Source: Dryomyza anilis | Lineage: Eukaryota; Arthropoda; Insecta; Diptera; Dryomyzidae | Length of the DNA stretch: 64,000 nt | Direction: 5' to 3' | Assembly: GCA_951804985.1 (NCBI GenBank) | Contig: OX638130.1 | Coordinates: 131,267,593-131,331,592 of the forward strand | Shown here: positions 24,907-36,595 of the stretch, in pieces | How the letters are laid out: each line of letters begins with the position of its first letter | How positions within the stretch are numbered: the first letter of the stretch is position 1 | Made by a program: the position numbers and the translations under genes | The notes under the pieces: generated by a model | The model's database searches: none | What the model saw: the letters and a program-made list of their open reading frames with translations, nothing else | Told to the model about the DNA's origin: nothing

Positions 24907-25620
24907 TATTGGGAAGTGTTGTAAAATGTTGTGGAATTTTGCTGACAGATTCACCGCATATTTTGGAAACGGGCAGAAAGCAGATAGCTTTTCGCGACCC
25001 TTGGTAAATTTTGGCTGAGGCAGTTTAGAAACCATTTAGTTGTTTTATCGTCAAAAATTAGTTTAACAACATTTTTTTTTCGAACCATGTTGTTTTTCTA
25101 TTTTTTTTTTTTTAGAATGGTAATTTCCACCATTGTACTGTTTTTGTTGTTCGAATATTTTTTTAAACATATTTTATGAATATTTTTTTTTTTTTTTTAA
25201 AAAGGTGATTTCAATCATTGCGATGTTTTTGTCGTCCAACATTTTTATTTTACCTTTTTTTTTGCGAATATTTTTGAACACTGCTGTTTTTGTCAAATAC
25301 ATTTTTTTATGGAAATGTTATTTTCGAACATTTTTGGCTTTTAGGGTTTCATTGACATATAAACACACATTTTTAATCAAAAATACCAACAGTATGGGGT
25401 CCAGAAATATTGGAAGTTGAAAAGAGAAATGGCATCAATCTCAGCTTCTCAAAAATTTCTAATGAGAGATATATTTTGTTAACATTTATAACTCTCGCTT
25501 TTCAGCCGCAACCGACATTTTTCAAAAATAATTAATATTTTGTTTCACTTGAACACCTAGATGTTGCTTAAAAGGAGTCCATCTGTTTTTTGCCAGTTGC
25601 GTAAGAATTAAATTGTCTAC
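24907..25620. other. Poly-T-rich low-complexity stretch
   Basis: 25070-25340 contains four or more loose repeats of a pattern 'ttcgaac/aat..tttttt..tgtttttgt' separated by T homopolymers. No gene is seen; the open frame is Phe/Ile-rich and follows the T runs. Confidence 0.55.
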
Positions 25621-28600
25621 GTCGCAAGTAGATTGTTTGCCCAATTAGGCGCAGCAACAATTTCGCTTTGAACTGCCGTCGCCGAAGAAGCCACGCTTAC
25701 ATACTCCAATTATGCATAAGCAGCAGCTAAATTGCTGCATTTAGTCGCTTAAATGCAGCAATCGTGCAATCGGCCGCAAATTCATCCTCTCCGTCGCTGC
25801 ATATGAAGCGCCACTTTAAATGCTACGCTTGCTGCCGTCGCCCACCCGGCGCTGCAAATAAATCGCATGCAACAAGTGATGACGATCGCGACGACTCGTT
25901 GCAGATGCAAATGCGGCGCAGCGCCTGGCGGCACGTGTGCGACGTTGCCAACGCAACGGCCTACAGCGATGCAATTAGTGAGCGCCGCGGATGACGACGA
26001 TGAGGACTACGATGAACCACAACAATTATTGTTATTATTTGTGGAAAGACACACAAATCGCGAGTGCGTTTGTTGCGTCTGCTGTGGCAGCAAAAACAGT
26101 CCGTTCGTCCGTTGCATTTGCATTCTTCGGCTGAGAGTTGATAAGAAATGAGTTTCCAATACTACGGAAAAGAAACAACAACATCAAATAGCACAAGAGT
26201 CGCCTGAACTCAAGCCGCAGTTGCGCCGCGTCGCATCGTGGAAACGCAATTCTGTCTTCTGTGCTTTGGCCTGGATTGATTTATGCGTTGTTTATCTTTG
26301 CAACTTCGCAGCGCGCAGTTTATGCAAATTGCTGCTAACTCCATTTGCATTTGCAGCCTTAGCATCCGACGCGGCAGCCACTTGAATATTGACGCGGTAG
26401 CAGAAGTCGCGACGTTTAACTTCATCTTGTAATGAGCAGCAGCTGCTGTGGGTTGTTTGCAAGCATTTTTGTTGTAAAGTTTTTATTCAGCTATTCGCTT
26501 GAATTCGCTGCACGTCGTTGTCGCCTCAACCCAACTGAACTCGGAGCAACCTTTATTTGTTTAGTAAGCATCGCGGCAGCTGTGCGATTTGGTTTTTTAT
26601 GCTTCGCACGAAAATCACAATGCGAAAATGTGCCACCGGTTCAAAGCGCTTTTGTGACCGCACGTAAAGCAAACTGTCAGGCGGCACGCATAAACGCAGC
26701 ATAACAAAATCAACAAAAAGCCTACAACTTAACAAACAGCAGCGTTCGCCAGTAAATATTTTAGGAGTTTTTTCGCAGTTTTCGCTGCATTGAAAGAGCA
26801 GTCGGCGGCGCACGACATTTGAACATTTGCATTGTTACTGTTTCTCATAGGCAACAAAAACAACGTCTGTGCCCTCTTTTTGCGGGGTTCCTTAAAATAG
26901 TTGAGTCGAACTCTTGTTAAGCGTGGCAGCCATATCAGCAGCACATTCAGCAGCCGCATTTTGACATTTAGGTGGCAACATTATGCGCAGACCTGCCACA
27001 TAGCATTAGAGTCAACAGCGCAGAGGCTGCTGATGTGCACATGCGTGACTTTATTATGCTCGCGCGTATGTTGCTGCTGTTGTCAGATTTGTGCGACTAT
27101 GCAGGAGAGGTGTTAATGGACACAGCAGCTAAAACTGAGGCTCAATTTCCAAATTAATTAAATTTGCGCGACATTTTGACAATTCCTGAAAATAGCGCAG
27201 CGACTGTTGGAGGTCCGCTGCCAGTTGTCGTTAACTATCCCCACAAATCGTCGCACATGCGGGCGACAACAGCAGCAGAGACAGCGGCAATCACAATGCT
27301 ATTAAACAGAAATTCAACAACATAAGGGGCGCGCGACGCGGCACCTATGCTGAAATCAATACGACATGCAGCGCCATCTATCCACGCCGACTGTGAGCCT
27401 TAAATCGAGTCGCCAGTTGCAACTACGTCCACATGCTATAGCGCCGTACAGCAGCACCGAGATCAGCAGCAGCAGTAACTGTAGCCACCAGCAACGCATA
27501 TCAATTGATTTCAACGGAGGTTAAAAACGCGTCGCGCCCGACCACCTGCGACTCCGGCAGTCCCTACTACCTCGTACCTGACTTGAGGCTGTCGCGCAGC
27601 AGCTCATGCCGTGCAATTTATTAATGAGATTGAGTTTTGATTGCAAAACCGACTGCAGGCCGCACGGCAGCAGCAGGCGGTCGCGGCAATCATGGATTGA
27701 ACTTATTAGCTCATTATTTTTATTGTTGTTGTTGCCTTTAAATTAAGTGTCAAATGTGTCTTGCGGCCTGTTTATGTCCTGACAGCGGCGTTAGTCAGCA
27801 TTAGTCAGCGTCGCCAGCCGGCCGGCTGCTATTAAAATTTGTCAGCTTAGTGCCGCGCGCGATTAGGGTCAAAATCGATGCGGTGCAGCGGGTCAAATTG
27901 TCAGGTTGTCGCTCAGCTGTCACAAACAATTTGCGCCCATGCGACATTAATGGAATTCACAAATTAAACCGCATTATACGGCATAAATATTTTACGAGAA
28001 ATGACAGCCAATCCTGGTCGCGCGCCAATCGCCTCGAGTAGTCGCGCGCACGCCAGCCATTGATCGATGTCACAAATGCGTGAATCACGACATTTTGATG
28101 CGATTTGCGGCAGAAAATTGTGTGGCGCAGAGTTCAACTTTGGCTGCGCCTACCACAGCCGTAGTTGTGATATTTGCAGGCCTCCGCTGTTTTATTGTCG
28201 CTGCTGCTTTCCTTGCTTGTTTTTGTACAGGATTTAGTTGTTGTCGTAAGTAGCGAATTTATGTGCAGGTCGCGTGTCGCTGCAATTTCGACTGTCGCCA
28301 CGCCACGCCACGCCATGCCATCTGAAGCACACAAGCTCAAAAATCACATTAAATCGGTCACGAAAAACTAAAATTAATAAAATTAGGTTTTTATTATATC
28401 ATCCACTAATTGGTTTGTGTGGCATATGAGCGCGCCTGATTTATTGGAAATTTCCATCGCGAATTTCTCTCATGCTATTCCAGAAATTCAGCCTCATGAC
28501 ATAGAGCAAAGCAAATATTTGTCCAACGAAATAAACGCATTTCGCGTTGACGTTGCACATCAGTAACAGCAACAGTAACATGCAAAAACAATGCAACATG

Positions 28601-28990
28601 CAGCAACTTTAGTTGTGGTCCTTGTATTAGTCGCATTGCGTGCCACACTTTCTGGCCAACTGCCTGCCTTCGAAGGTGGTTCATTGATGCATTTCTGTTG
28701 CGTGCTTTCGCTGTTGCTACTCATGTTCTGCATGTTGTTATTGCCTCTGTTATGATTGCAGTTGCACTGGCAGCATGGCCTCATGTTACACGCATGTTCA
28801 GTTGATAAATGTTGCTGCTGCACTTATTAATGCCATCGAATTGATTTATGCTACGTGTGTTGCTGGTGGCGGCTGTTTCCTCGCCGTGGTAACAACATCA
28901 GGTCCGTACATTGGCAGCATTGCGTTCGTGAGTCTGTAGATTGTTATGTGCGTCGGCCGCCGTGTCGGTTGACAAATCATGCCGCAGAGA
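25621..28990. other. GC-richer, repeat-poor non-coding block
   Basis: The longest part of the window without recognisable transposons. GC is visibly higher and CAG/GCG triplets are frequent. It also holds simple motif clusters such as two copies of TTAGTCAGC near 27791-27806 and ATTAATG motifs near 27616 and 27946. The lack of insertions could mean selected cis-regulatory sequence in an intron, but this is an inference. Open frames do not resemble known families. Confidence 0.45.
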
Positions 28991-29301
28991 CTTGAGCCAA
29001 ATCATTTTATTAAATAGTTTATTTTAGTAAACAAAAGCAGATCTTGTTCGTTTTAGTATAATCGTGTGAATTATTATTTTAAGTACCCTGCAAACCATTT
29101 GACGATCATTTTTAAATTCGATATAATAATGATAAAGATTAGATATAAAACTCAAAGTATTTGAAAATCTAATTGCGTGTTCTTTATACTTTTTGTCAAA
29201 AAATAAAATTTTCTGAACAAATAAAATTTGTTTATCCAAAATAAATCCATTTATGATATCATCTCGAAATATAAAACGACAAAAACAACGTATCATATAC
29301 T

Positions 29302-29990
29302 CAGAAAACACAATCTTCAGTATGATGATTTTATTCATAAATATTATGAATTTTTTCACCAACTACCAGATTCATCGGATTTCATTCATTAAATTATAAT
29401 TTAATATTTTTCATGATCATTTTTTAAACATCAAATTGGCAAACAAAACTGCAAATTTGACGAGTGAGGGTTGTGTGGTTCTGTAGCCGAGCTTGACTAC
29501 CAACTCCCATCGTTTCTGACGACAAGATTTCGAATCCCAAATCACTGATGATCATCACAAAAGATCACTGATGAGGACATCCGAAACGGTCCGTATGACC
29601 ATTGCTTGTGTTGTGTTTTCAATTTGTTGTTGTTCTTTTCAAACTATCAATTTATTCAAATAATAGCCTTTAATTTAAGATTGGCATAAAGTCTTACAGA
29701 TGTCGACTCGCTTTGAGAGAGTACATCGAAACCATGCGCAAAATTTGTCTTCATTTACACATTTATGTATTTATAATTCATATAAGGTTTATGTTACATA
29801 ATTGTTAAATATTGCATGCTTGATTTATAAAATATATATTTTTTTTATAATCTGAAATAATTTTCGTTTTTTTTTTAATAATATTAATAATATTTTATTT
29901 TTTCAAAATAAAATGATGGGAAATTTTTTTAAGAATTTTTCAAATAAAAAATTCCGTAAATAAATTTATCAAAAAAAAAAACATTATTTA
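29302..29990. mobile_element. CACMG-ended element (family A), split by a SINE
   Basis: Starts CAGAAAACACAATCTTCAGT and has 'gatgattttattcataaatattatgaattttttcac' segments in common with 494 and 35424. It is interrupted at 29460-29737 by SINE-2 and resumes with 'tcttcatttacac..gtttatgttaca', which matches 660-690 of the 494 copy. It then runs into an A/T homopolymer interior. The far end is not visible. Confidence 0.65.
29460..29737 (+). mobile_element. tRNA-derived SINE (SINE-2) with target duplication
   Basis: The head has an A-box-like TAGCCGAGCTTG and a B-box-like TTTCGAATCCC (29528-29538), the internal promoter of RNA polymerase III. The body ends with a hairpin-like tail 'cagatgtcgactcg..gagagtacatcgaaacc'. 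GCAAATTTG (29451-29459) and GCAAAATTTG (29738-29747) flank it as an almost exact target duplication. The same tail recurs alone near 58797. It is short and non-coding, so it needs a LINE partner in trans. Confidence 0.75.
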
Positions 29991-30355
29991 AATTCAATTT
30001 TGGAAATCTTATTATATAATTTAGATAGTTCGTTTTCTAAAAGAGCATTCAATATGTTTTATGTGAACTCCGTTGTCTTCTAAAGTTTCTCATTTAAATA
30101 TTTCATTATTTAAATGCAAGGATATTAATAATTCCTTTACACCATACATGATTTAATTTATTTCGGAAATTTTATATTATTCAATACTTCTTAATTGTAT
30201 AAGAATTTTGATATTCCAATTTAACAATTCATTTTCTTTCGGATAAATATGATGCTATCCAATTTTTGTGAATTTCCAATTTTCGAATCCTATTATTTGA
30301 ATTTTGTGAAAAAAACGAACAGAAATTTTATTCAAGTCAGTATATTTATTTAAAA

Positions 30356-30800
30356 TTTTTGTAGTTATTGATCTTTCAGTAATAGAAACATATTTTTAGA
30401 TTGAAGAATTTTGTGTAAAATTGAAAATTCAGGGCAAACTTGAATATTTTTCGATCGTCTATATGCCATTAAAAAGATATTCGTTTGAAATCATGACTAA
30501 AACTGCGTCCACATATACAGCTTTGTTTTAGAGGAATAAAAGAGCTCGAAAGTCATAATCATATTACTTATAATTACATTTTTTGTAGTTATTGATCTTT
30601 CAGTAATAGGAACATATTTTAAGATTGAAGAATTTTGTGTAAAATTGAAAATTCAGAGCAAACTTGAATATTTTTCGATCGTCTATATGCCATTAAAAAG
30701 ATATTCGTTTGAAATCATGACTAAAACTGCGTCCACATATACTGCTTTGTTTTAGAGGAATAAAAGAGATCGAAAGTCATAATCATATTACTTATAATAA
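30356..30800. repeat. Tandem duplication, 224-bp period, two copies
   Basis: Copy 1 (about 30356-30579) and copy 2 (about 30580-30800) run from 'ttgtagttattgatctttcag' to 'atattacttataat' with only a handful of differences, such as GGGC/GAGC and GCTCG/GATCG. It is a recent local duplication with no transposon ends. Confidence 0.85.
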
Positions 30801-31267
30801 AATTATAAACTCATAAACACTTTAATATTTAGAACAAAAACTCTTAGCAGCGATGATTAACATCGTTTTTTGGTGATAAAAAAAAATATTTAATTTGATA
30901 CCCCTAAATGTTGTATATATTTACCCAGATTATTAGTTTCAGTGCACTGAGGGATAAAAGTAATACAATTAAATTAAAAAGTAATAAATTTAAAAACTGC
31001 TATACACGTTTTTCACCAGTAGTCTTTTGTATTTAAATTAAATACTTTTTATTTAAACTTGATATAAATACTTTTTATTCAATTTTATTACGTACGTAGT
31101 AATGTTTGAAGTAAATACTTTTTAATAAGGTTATAACATTTTAGTTTATTCACAACATCATAAATACGTAAAATGATATTTTAAAAACTATTTATTTCAT
31201 ATAAAGAAGATACAACAGATAAAATTATTATTTTATTTTACTTTTTTCGAAATCCTATCCTAATAAA
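30801..31267. other. AT-rich non-coding stretch
   Basis: Contains several 'aatactttttatt' motifs that also occur just after the Helitron (32197-32215). Nothing else is supported. Confidence 0.5.
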
Positions 31268-32184
31268 TCCTATTAATATAATAAATCTATTGGTTTGTTT
31301 GTTTGTTTGTTCCGCATCTCCGTCTAAACGGCTCATCCGATTTTCATTCAATTCAAATTTTTACCACAGATGCGGTATGGTCTGAAAGGAATGATAGGCT
31401 ATATATGGGCGGGATTGGACAAAGGGGCGTGGTACCTCCCATACAACCTAAACTTTAAAAACGATATAACTCGGCACTTTCGGCAGCTACGAACATGAAA
31501 CAAAAAACTGAAATACAAAAAAAAAGCAAAACACAAAAGCTAAAGCAGAAAAAAAAGCAAAAACAAAAGCAATAAAATAAAACTAAAATTCAAACTAAAG
31601 AAAAACAAAAACAAATCAAAAACAAAAAAAAAGTCACCACACTAAAACTCACCACAACAAAATTTACCACACTAAAATTCAACACACTAAAACTCACCAC
31701 ACAAAAATTCACACACACAAAAACTCGCCACACTAAAATTTACCACAATAAAATTCATCACACTATAATTCACCACACTAAAATTCACCACACTAAAACT
31801 CACCACACTAAAATTCACCAAAATAAAATTCACCACACTAAAAAACACAACACTTAAATTCACCACACTAAAACTCACCATACTAAAACTCACCACACTA
31901 AAACTCACCACGCTTAAACTCAGCACAATATAATTGACCACACTAAAACGCACCAAGATAATACAGACCACACTAAAACTCACCAACCAATATTCACCAC
32001 ATCTAAACTCACCATACCAAAACTCACCACACTAAAACTTCTACTGGGAAAATCTCTACGGGGATGAATCTACCGGGAAGAATCTACGGGAAAAAATTCA
32101 ACCGGAAAGAATTCTACGGGAAGAATTCTACCGGGAAGAATTCTACCGGGAAGAATTTCACGAGTCGTGCACGGGTCCAGCTAG
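31268..32184 (+). mobile_element. Non-autonomous Helitron (917 bp)
   Basis: Begins TCCTATTAATATAATAAATC after an A and ends with a short hairpin CACGAGTCGTG followed by GCACGGGTCCAGCTAG before a T. These are Helitron hallmarks: 5' TC, 3' hairpin then CTAG, insertion between A and T, no target duplication. The GTTTGTTTGTTTGTTCCGC block near the 5' end, the 'gggattggacaaaggggcgtgg' block (31410-31433) and the 3' end are shared with the Helitron at 44502-46923. No Rep/helicase is encoded. The middle is a minisatellite. Confidence 0.8.
31636..32040. repeat. Minisatellite, 14-15-bp unit inside the Helitron
   Basis: About 27 imperfect units of TCACCACACTAAAAC/T. The minus-strand open frame encodes a Val/Ser/Phe repeat purely because the unit, at 14-15 bp, stays open. 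It is followed by three to five copies of 'aagaattctaccggg' (32080-32155). Confidence 0.9.
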
Positions 32185-34158
32185 TTTTTAATAAAATTAA
32201 ATACTTTTTATTTATTTTGAAATTAAATACGCACGTAATATTTTTTGTATGGAGTATTACGTTTTTATTACAAAAGTATTTAAATAAATTTTATTACGTC
32301 ACTTTTTTCTTAGTGTACACTTACCAAAAGCATGTCCTATTGACGCACAATGTGGCATCACCGAACAGCACACAAATGCCACAGAAGGCAATTCCAATTA
32401 ATTATGCGTTCGGCGCGTGTAATGAGCTGATAAACGCATTGCGGCAATAAATATGCAACAACAACAAACACAAAAACCTCGACTACCTTGCGAAATTCGA
32501 TATGTACAACAACTGCACAGACAATGCGTTGCTGCAAAGTGTCGAAAACTTATTAAATGTTGCAACAACATGCATGACATGTTGCAGCAGCAACCCGAAT
32601 CAAGGGAGCGGCAGGGATGGCGGAACGGGAGCGGGAGCAAGTCACGTGGTTGCTTTCTGTGCTAATGATGCGATTGATTGTTATTGGGTGCGATTGATTG
32701 CGCGCTATTATTGTGAATAACACCGTGTGTGTGTGGTGTGATGTGGTGTGGTGTGGTGTTTCCTTCTAATGTCGTCTTGCGTGAGGAGTGATTTTGGTGT
32801 TTCTGCTGTTGCTGCAATGATTGCCTTCACCTCATTGATTCATGCGGCAGCAACGCGTTTGCATGAAATGACAATTGAACGTGTGGCAGTAGTTGCCGGT
32901 CTATGTTGTGGTTGCTGCTTTTCAAATTGCACGTTGCTGCAATTATTGCGAATTGCACAAATCCCCACCAAGTCTGTGTGTTTTTTCCATTATTCTAGCA
33001 CACAAAAAAAACTCAATTAAATGCAATTAAGTTGGTGTTTTGTATGCTCCCAAGCAAATAAACATTTTTGCGCACACAAAATTACGCAAATACTAGGCAA
33101 CAACATTGATCTCGACGGCAACAACGCGCAGTTGTCGCCTTCAGTCACCGCCAATGGTGCCAGATTGAAAAGACTTTGCTGGTAGGTCATAATCGCGATG
33201 TTCATCCGATCACGCTCATCTTCTTTTTCTCGTGGTGCCAAAAGTTACTCATTGCGTCGACACGTTGCAATGGCTGCACAAGCCATTCTTTGGTACATTC
33301 ATCCATCCAACAAACATTCACTGTACGTACTTCGCACTGAACATTCGCACAATAAATGCATTTTATTCACAGACTTGGATATTAGCTGCAAATTCAATAA
33401 TGCTCAATAATTGATCCGATAATCAGCTCAAGATCTTTTCAGAGCTTGGCATTCAGCATGATTCGATTGATCGCAGATATGATCGCTTGATCGCGCCAAG
33501 GTCGCATTCTGACACTTACTACACACCGTCTCAGGATGCCGGGTGTTATAATTTTAAATTAGTTAAATTAGTTAAGTTTCGTACAGTATTTAGTACAATT
33601 GAATTTAGTTAATGATTACCAGTATAATTGCTCTTGAAGTAGTTGATTTTAATATATGTCCATGTAATTTATGAAATTTTATGATGTCCTTATTATCATT
33701 GTCTATACTCCATTTTCAATTTGTTGTTCTTCAAACTACTCAATTATTTTTACCTGATTGTTGGAAATTAAATCCAAAAAAAATCCAATCTGAAGATCAT
33801 ACACTAATTATGAAATTAAATTGTTCTGTGTCAAGTACAGATTCAGCACGTTTTAAACTCCATTTAAATAACGACGACCAATGCTAGTGTCTGATCTTAT
33901 CTGATATTGTATGATGTAAGGAAGTTCCATATTGCCGACCTAGAACGAACTACGGCACCCATCGTCAATGTCTGTTCCCGCTGTTTGTGTTATTTCTTTA
34001 GCTGTCTGAATCAGCCGCTCCAACAATGGGATCCTCCGTGAGGCCACGAGCTGATGTAACACTGTGAGCCGCTGCATTAAATTATATATTCTGGAACTTT
34101 TGTCGTCCGTCCTAAACTCTACACCCGTCGTTTGCAGTCATGGCAGCTGATCATGCGA
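32185..34158. other. Non-coding stretch, no gene seen
   Basis: CAA/CAG- and CTG-rich to about 33000, with a GTGTG/GTGGT run at 32726-32760. More ordinary sequence follows. Nothing else is supported. Confidence 0.5.
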
Positions 34159-34267
34159 CCCTAGTTGAAATTCAGCTGGAGCCATGATGGGGAACTTTCA
34201 TTGAAATGTTACCTTGCCATAATACGATCAGTAACGTCTTCCTAGTAGCATAAATTTCTACTAAGGG
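34159..34267. mobile_element. Short MITE, CCCTAGTAGAAATTT-type ends (family E), copy 1
   Basis: Left end CCCTAGTTGAAATT; right end (inverse) CCCTTAGTAGAAATTTAT. 109 bp. Shares ends and 'gccatga'/'acgatca' motifs with 41971-42399. No clear target duplication was seen. Confidence 0.6.
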
Positions 34268-35423
34268 AAATGTATTATCGTTAAAATTATCCACGATGTA
34301 ATTTAAAACATAAAAAGGGAATTTAAAGTGCTCCAATTTAAAATTGAAATTTTTTCAACTATACATTTTTTAAATCAATATTTCCCATTGTTAAATTTTT
34401 AAATAATCCCATTTTAAGATACATTTTTAGTCTGAAATTATTTTGCTCTAACTTTGTTGTTTTTGATAATTCAAATCAATACAAAATAACATGGAAATAT
34501 TCTTCTATTTTATGAAAATTGATTGAATGAAAAAGCAATCCCTAAATTTGCGTCAATCCAAAACCGTCAAGAGCAAACAGAAGCCGCCATTCAAATTTGG
34601 TTAATTTTTTTGTCCGCGAATATTTCTGATTTTCAATTAAGTCCATCGGCTTCCCTGGAGGGCGGTTCATGTTGTGCCTTGATATTGCCATTGCCGTGCG
34701 CTGAAAGGTTTATGTGTTTGCCACACTGCGCACGCTCCGCGTCGCTCGTTAATATTTTCTCTTTGCACTTTGTTTTTCTTTCTTTTTCGATCACTTACCT
34801 TTCGATCACACACCGCCGGGGTGCGCGCCATCGATTGCAATTTATTTGTTGATGTAAGTTGCAGCTGCGGCACGCTCTGCGTGGTTCTTGGTACTCTGGT
34901 TGTAACTCTGGGCCAGAAATGAGCTACTCTTCAATACTAATTTGTTCGTTTCCAAGAATTATTAGTTATTTGAGGCCATTTTCTAAATAAGAAATTCACT
35001 TGCTTTTTAAGCCACCACACTTAAATAAAAAAGCAGACACAAATTACACTAAAAAAATTCTTTAATGTTACACACAGAAAAAACCTGTTGAATTAATCGT
35101 ATTTGAATATCAAAACAATTATTTATACTATTAGAATTGGTCAATGTGATGCATACCATTAAAACAATAACATTGAAACAATTAATAAAATAGTTTTCTT
35201 GTACCATTGATTTTATAATGCGACCTGTTAAATATAATAGAGAATCCTATTAGTATTAATTGATGTTTATTTTTATTTTTATGGTATAACAAATTAATTT
35301 GTATGTTTTAATATTTGCTGGATCATAAATAAAACCAATACATATTTTACTAAATTATCAAAACTGAAACTCACATAAAGAAAATCACACATTTTACACA
35401 CTACAAAAGAAGGACTTGTTGTA
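34268..35423. other. Non-coding stretch with a degraded CACAG-ended repeat
   Basis: From about 35075 (CACAGAAAAAACC) the sequence resembles other CACAG-ended MITEs and is full of AATTAAT/ATTAATT motifs, but no matching right end was found. Nothing coding is supported. Confidence 0.45.
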
Positions 35424-35831
35424 CACCGAAAAAAAAAATCTTCAATATGATGATTTTATTCATAAATATTATGAATTTTTTCACAAACTACCAGATTACA
35501 TGGATTTCCAATTTAATGTTTTTAATGTTCAATATGATGTTCTTTAACATCAAAATTACACACAAAAATAAATATATTGCAAAACATTTTACATGCAAGT
35601 CGAGCAAGCATTATAATAGAAATAATAAAAGTATGTCAAAAAATGAAAGAAACATAAATATTTAGATTGACATTTGGTTTGATGAACAACATTCATCAAT
35701 ATAATGTACGTATATTTTGCATTTTATGTATTTGTTCATTAATATTATGAAACGTATTCCTCACATAAACTTCATCATATTGAAGAACACTTTTTCGGTC
35801 ATTCATCAAATTGAAAACAATAGTATTTATA
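35424..35831. mobile_element. CACMG-ended element (family A), nearly full length
   Basis: Starts CACCGAAAAAAAAAATCTTC. The right portion (35690-35815) is the inverted other half of the family: 'gaacaacattcatcaatataatgtac', 'tttgttcattaatattatgaaac' and 'agaacactttttcggtcattcatc'. It breaks off at about 35820 before its terminal repeat, where another AT-rich repeat begins. Confidence 0.65.
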
Positions 35832-36416
35832 CTATTCAAAATAATAATATTGAAATATTTAACTGAATTTTCGAATACTATTAATTAGAAAACTTCTGAA
35901 TGAATATAAAAAACCTATTAATACATGAACCATAAATAAGGGAACTTAATAAACTTATAAATAAAACATAAAAAGTACTTAATGGGACATTTTCTTTTGA
36001 GTGGATGTGTTTTAGCATCAATATAATGAATATTTTCAACAACTGCCTATTTGATCATGCAGAAAATTTCAATCTTTAAAATATAATCGTATTTTTGATT
36101 GTTTTTTTATTCTCAATATACTAATTACTAATTACTAATATTAATATTACTAATATTAATATTACTATTATTACTAATTAATATTTTTATAATTTATAAA
36201 AAAGTAAAAATATCGAATTCAAATTTGGTACACAAAAATAAAAGTTTAAAAAATAAAAGTCCTCAATGTACATATTTTTTCGAAGTTTTATGTATTTCTT
36301 CAGTCTCAAGTTGATGATGAATTCATTTTATTGAAGTTTTGTAGTCATTAATATTATGAGTTGCTATTCAATAAATAATTTTTTGAAGATGGAAATTTTT
36401 AATATATATTATTTTT
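35832..36416. other. AT-rich non-coding stretch
   Basis: A run of ATTACTAATATTAAT repeats at 36118-36185. Nothing else is supported. Confidence 0.55.
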
Positions 36417-36595
36417 GTACCCTACACTAAGAGTGAAAGGGTATATTCAGTTTGGTACGCCGTTTGTAACACCCTGAAGAAAGCATCTCCGGTATGAAAA
36501 AATATATATATTCTTGATCAGAATGACCTCCTGAGTCGATTTAGCGATGTCCGTCTGTCCGTCTGTCCCATGTGATCTAAACTTCCCAACTGGTT
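36417..36595 (-). mobile_element. Dispersed element (family F), internally deleted copy
   Basis: Runs from ACCCTACACTAAGAGTG (36419) through 'gtttggtacgccgtttgtaacaccctgaagaaagc' and 'gaatgacctcctgagtcgatttagcgatgtccgtctg' to CCCATGTGATCTAAACTT and CCCAACTGGTTT. Each block occurs in inverse orientation in the longer copy at 57690-58663, but there the last two are about 800 bp from the rest. The sequence type, with a TCCGTCTGTCCGTC tract, is common in fly genomes. I cannot name its superfamily. Confidence 0.65.

Noticed and set aside
31687..31986. 99-codon Val/Ser/Phe repeat frame on the minus strand
   Set aside because: It is the translation of the Helitron minisatellite.
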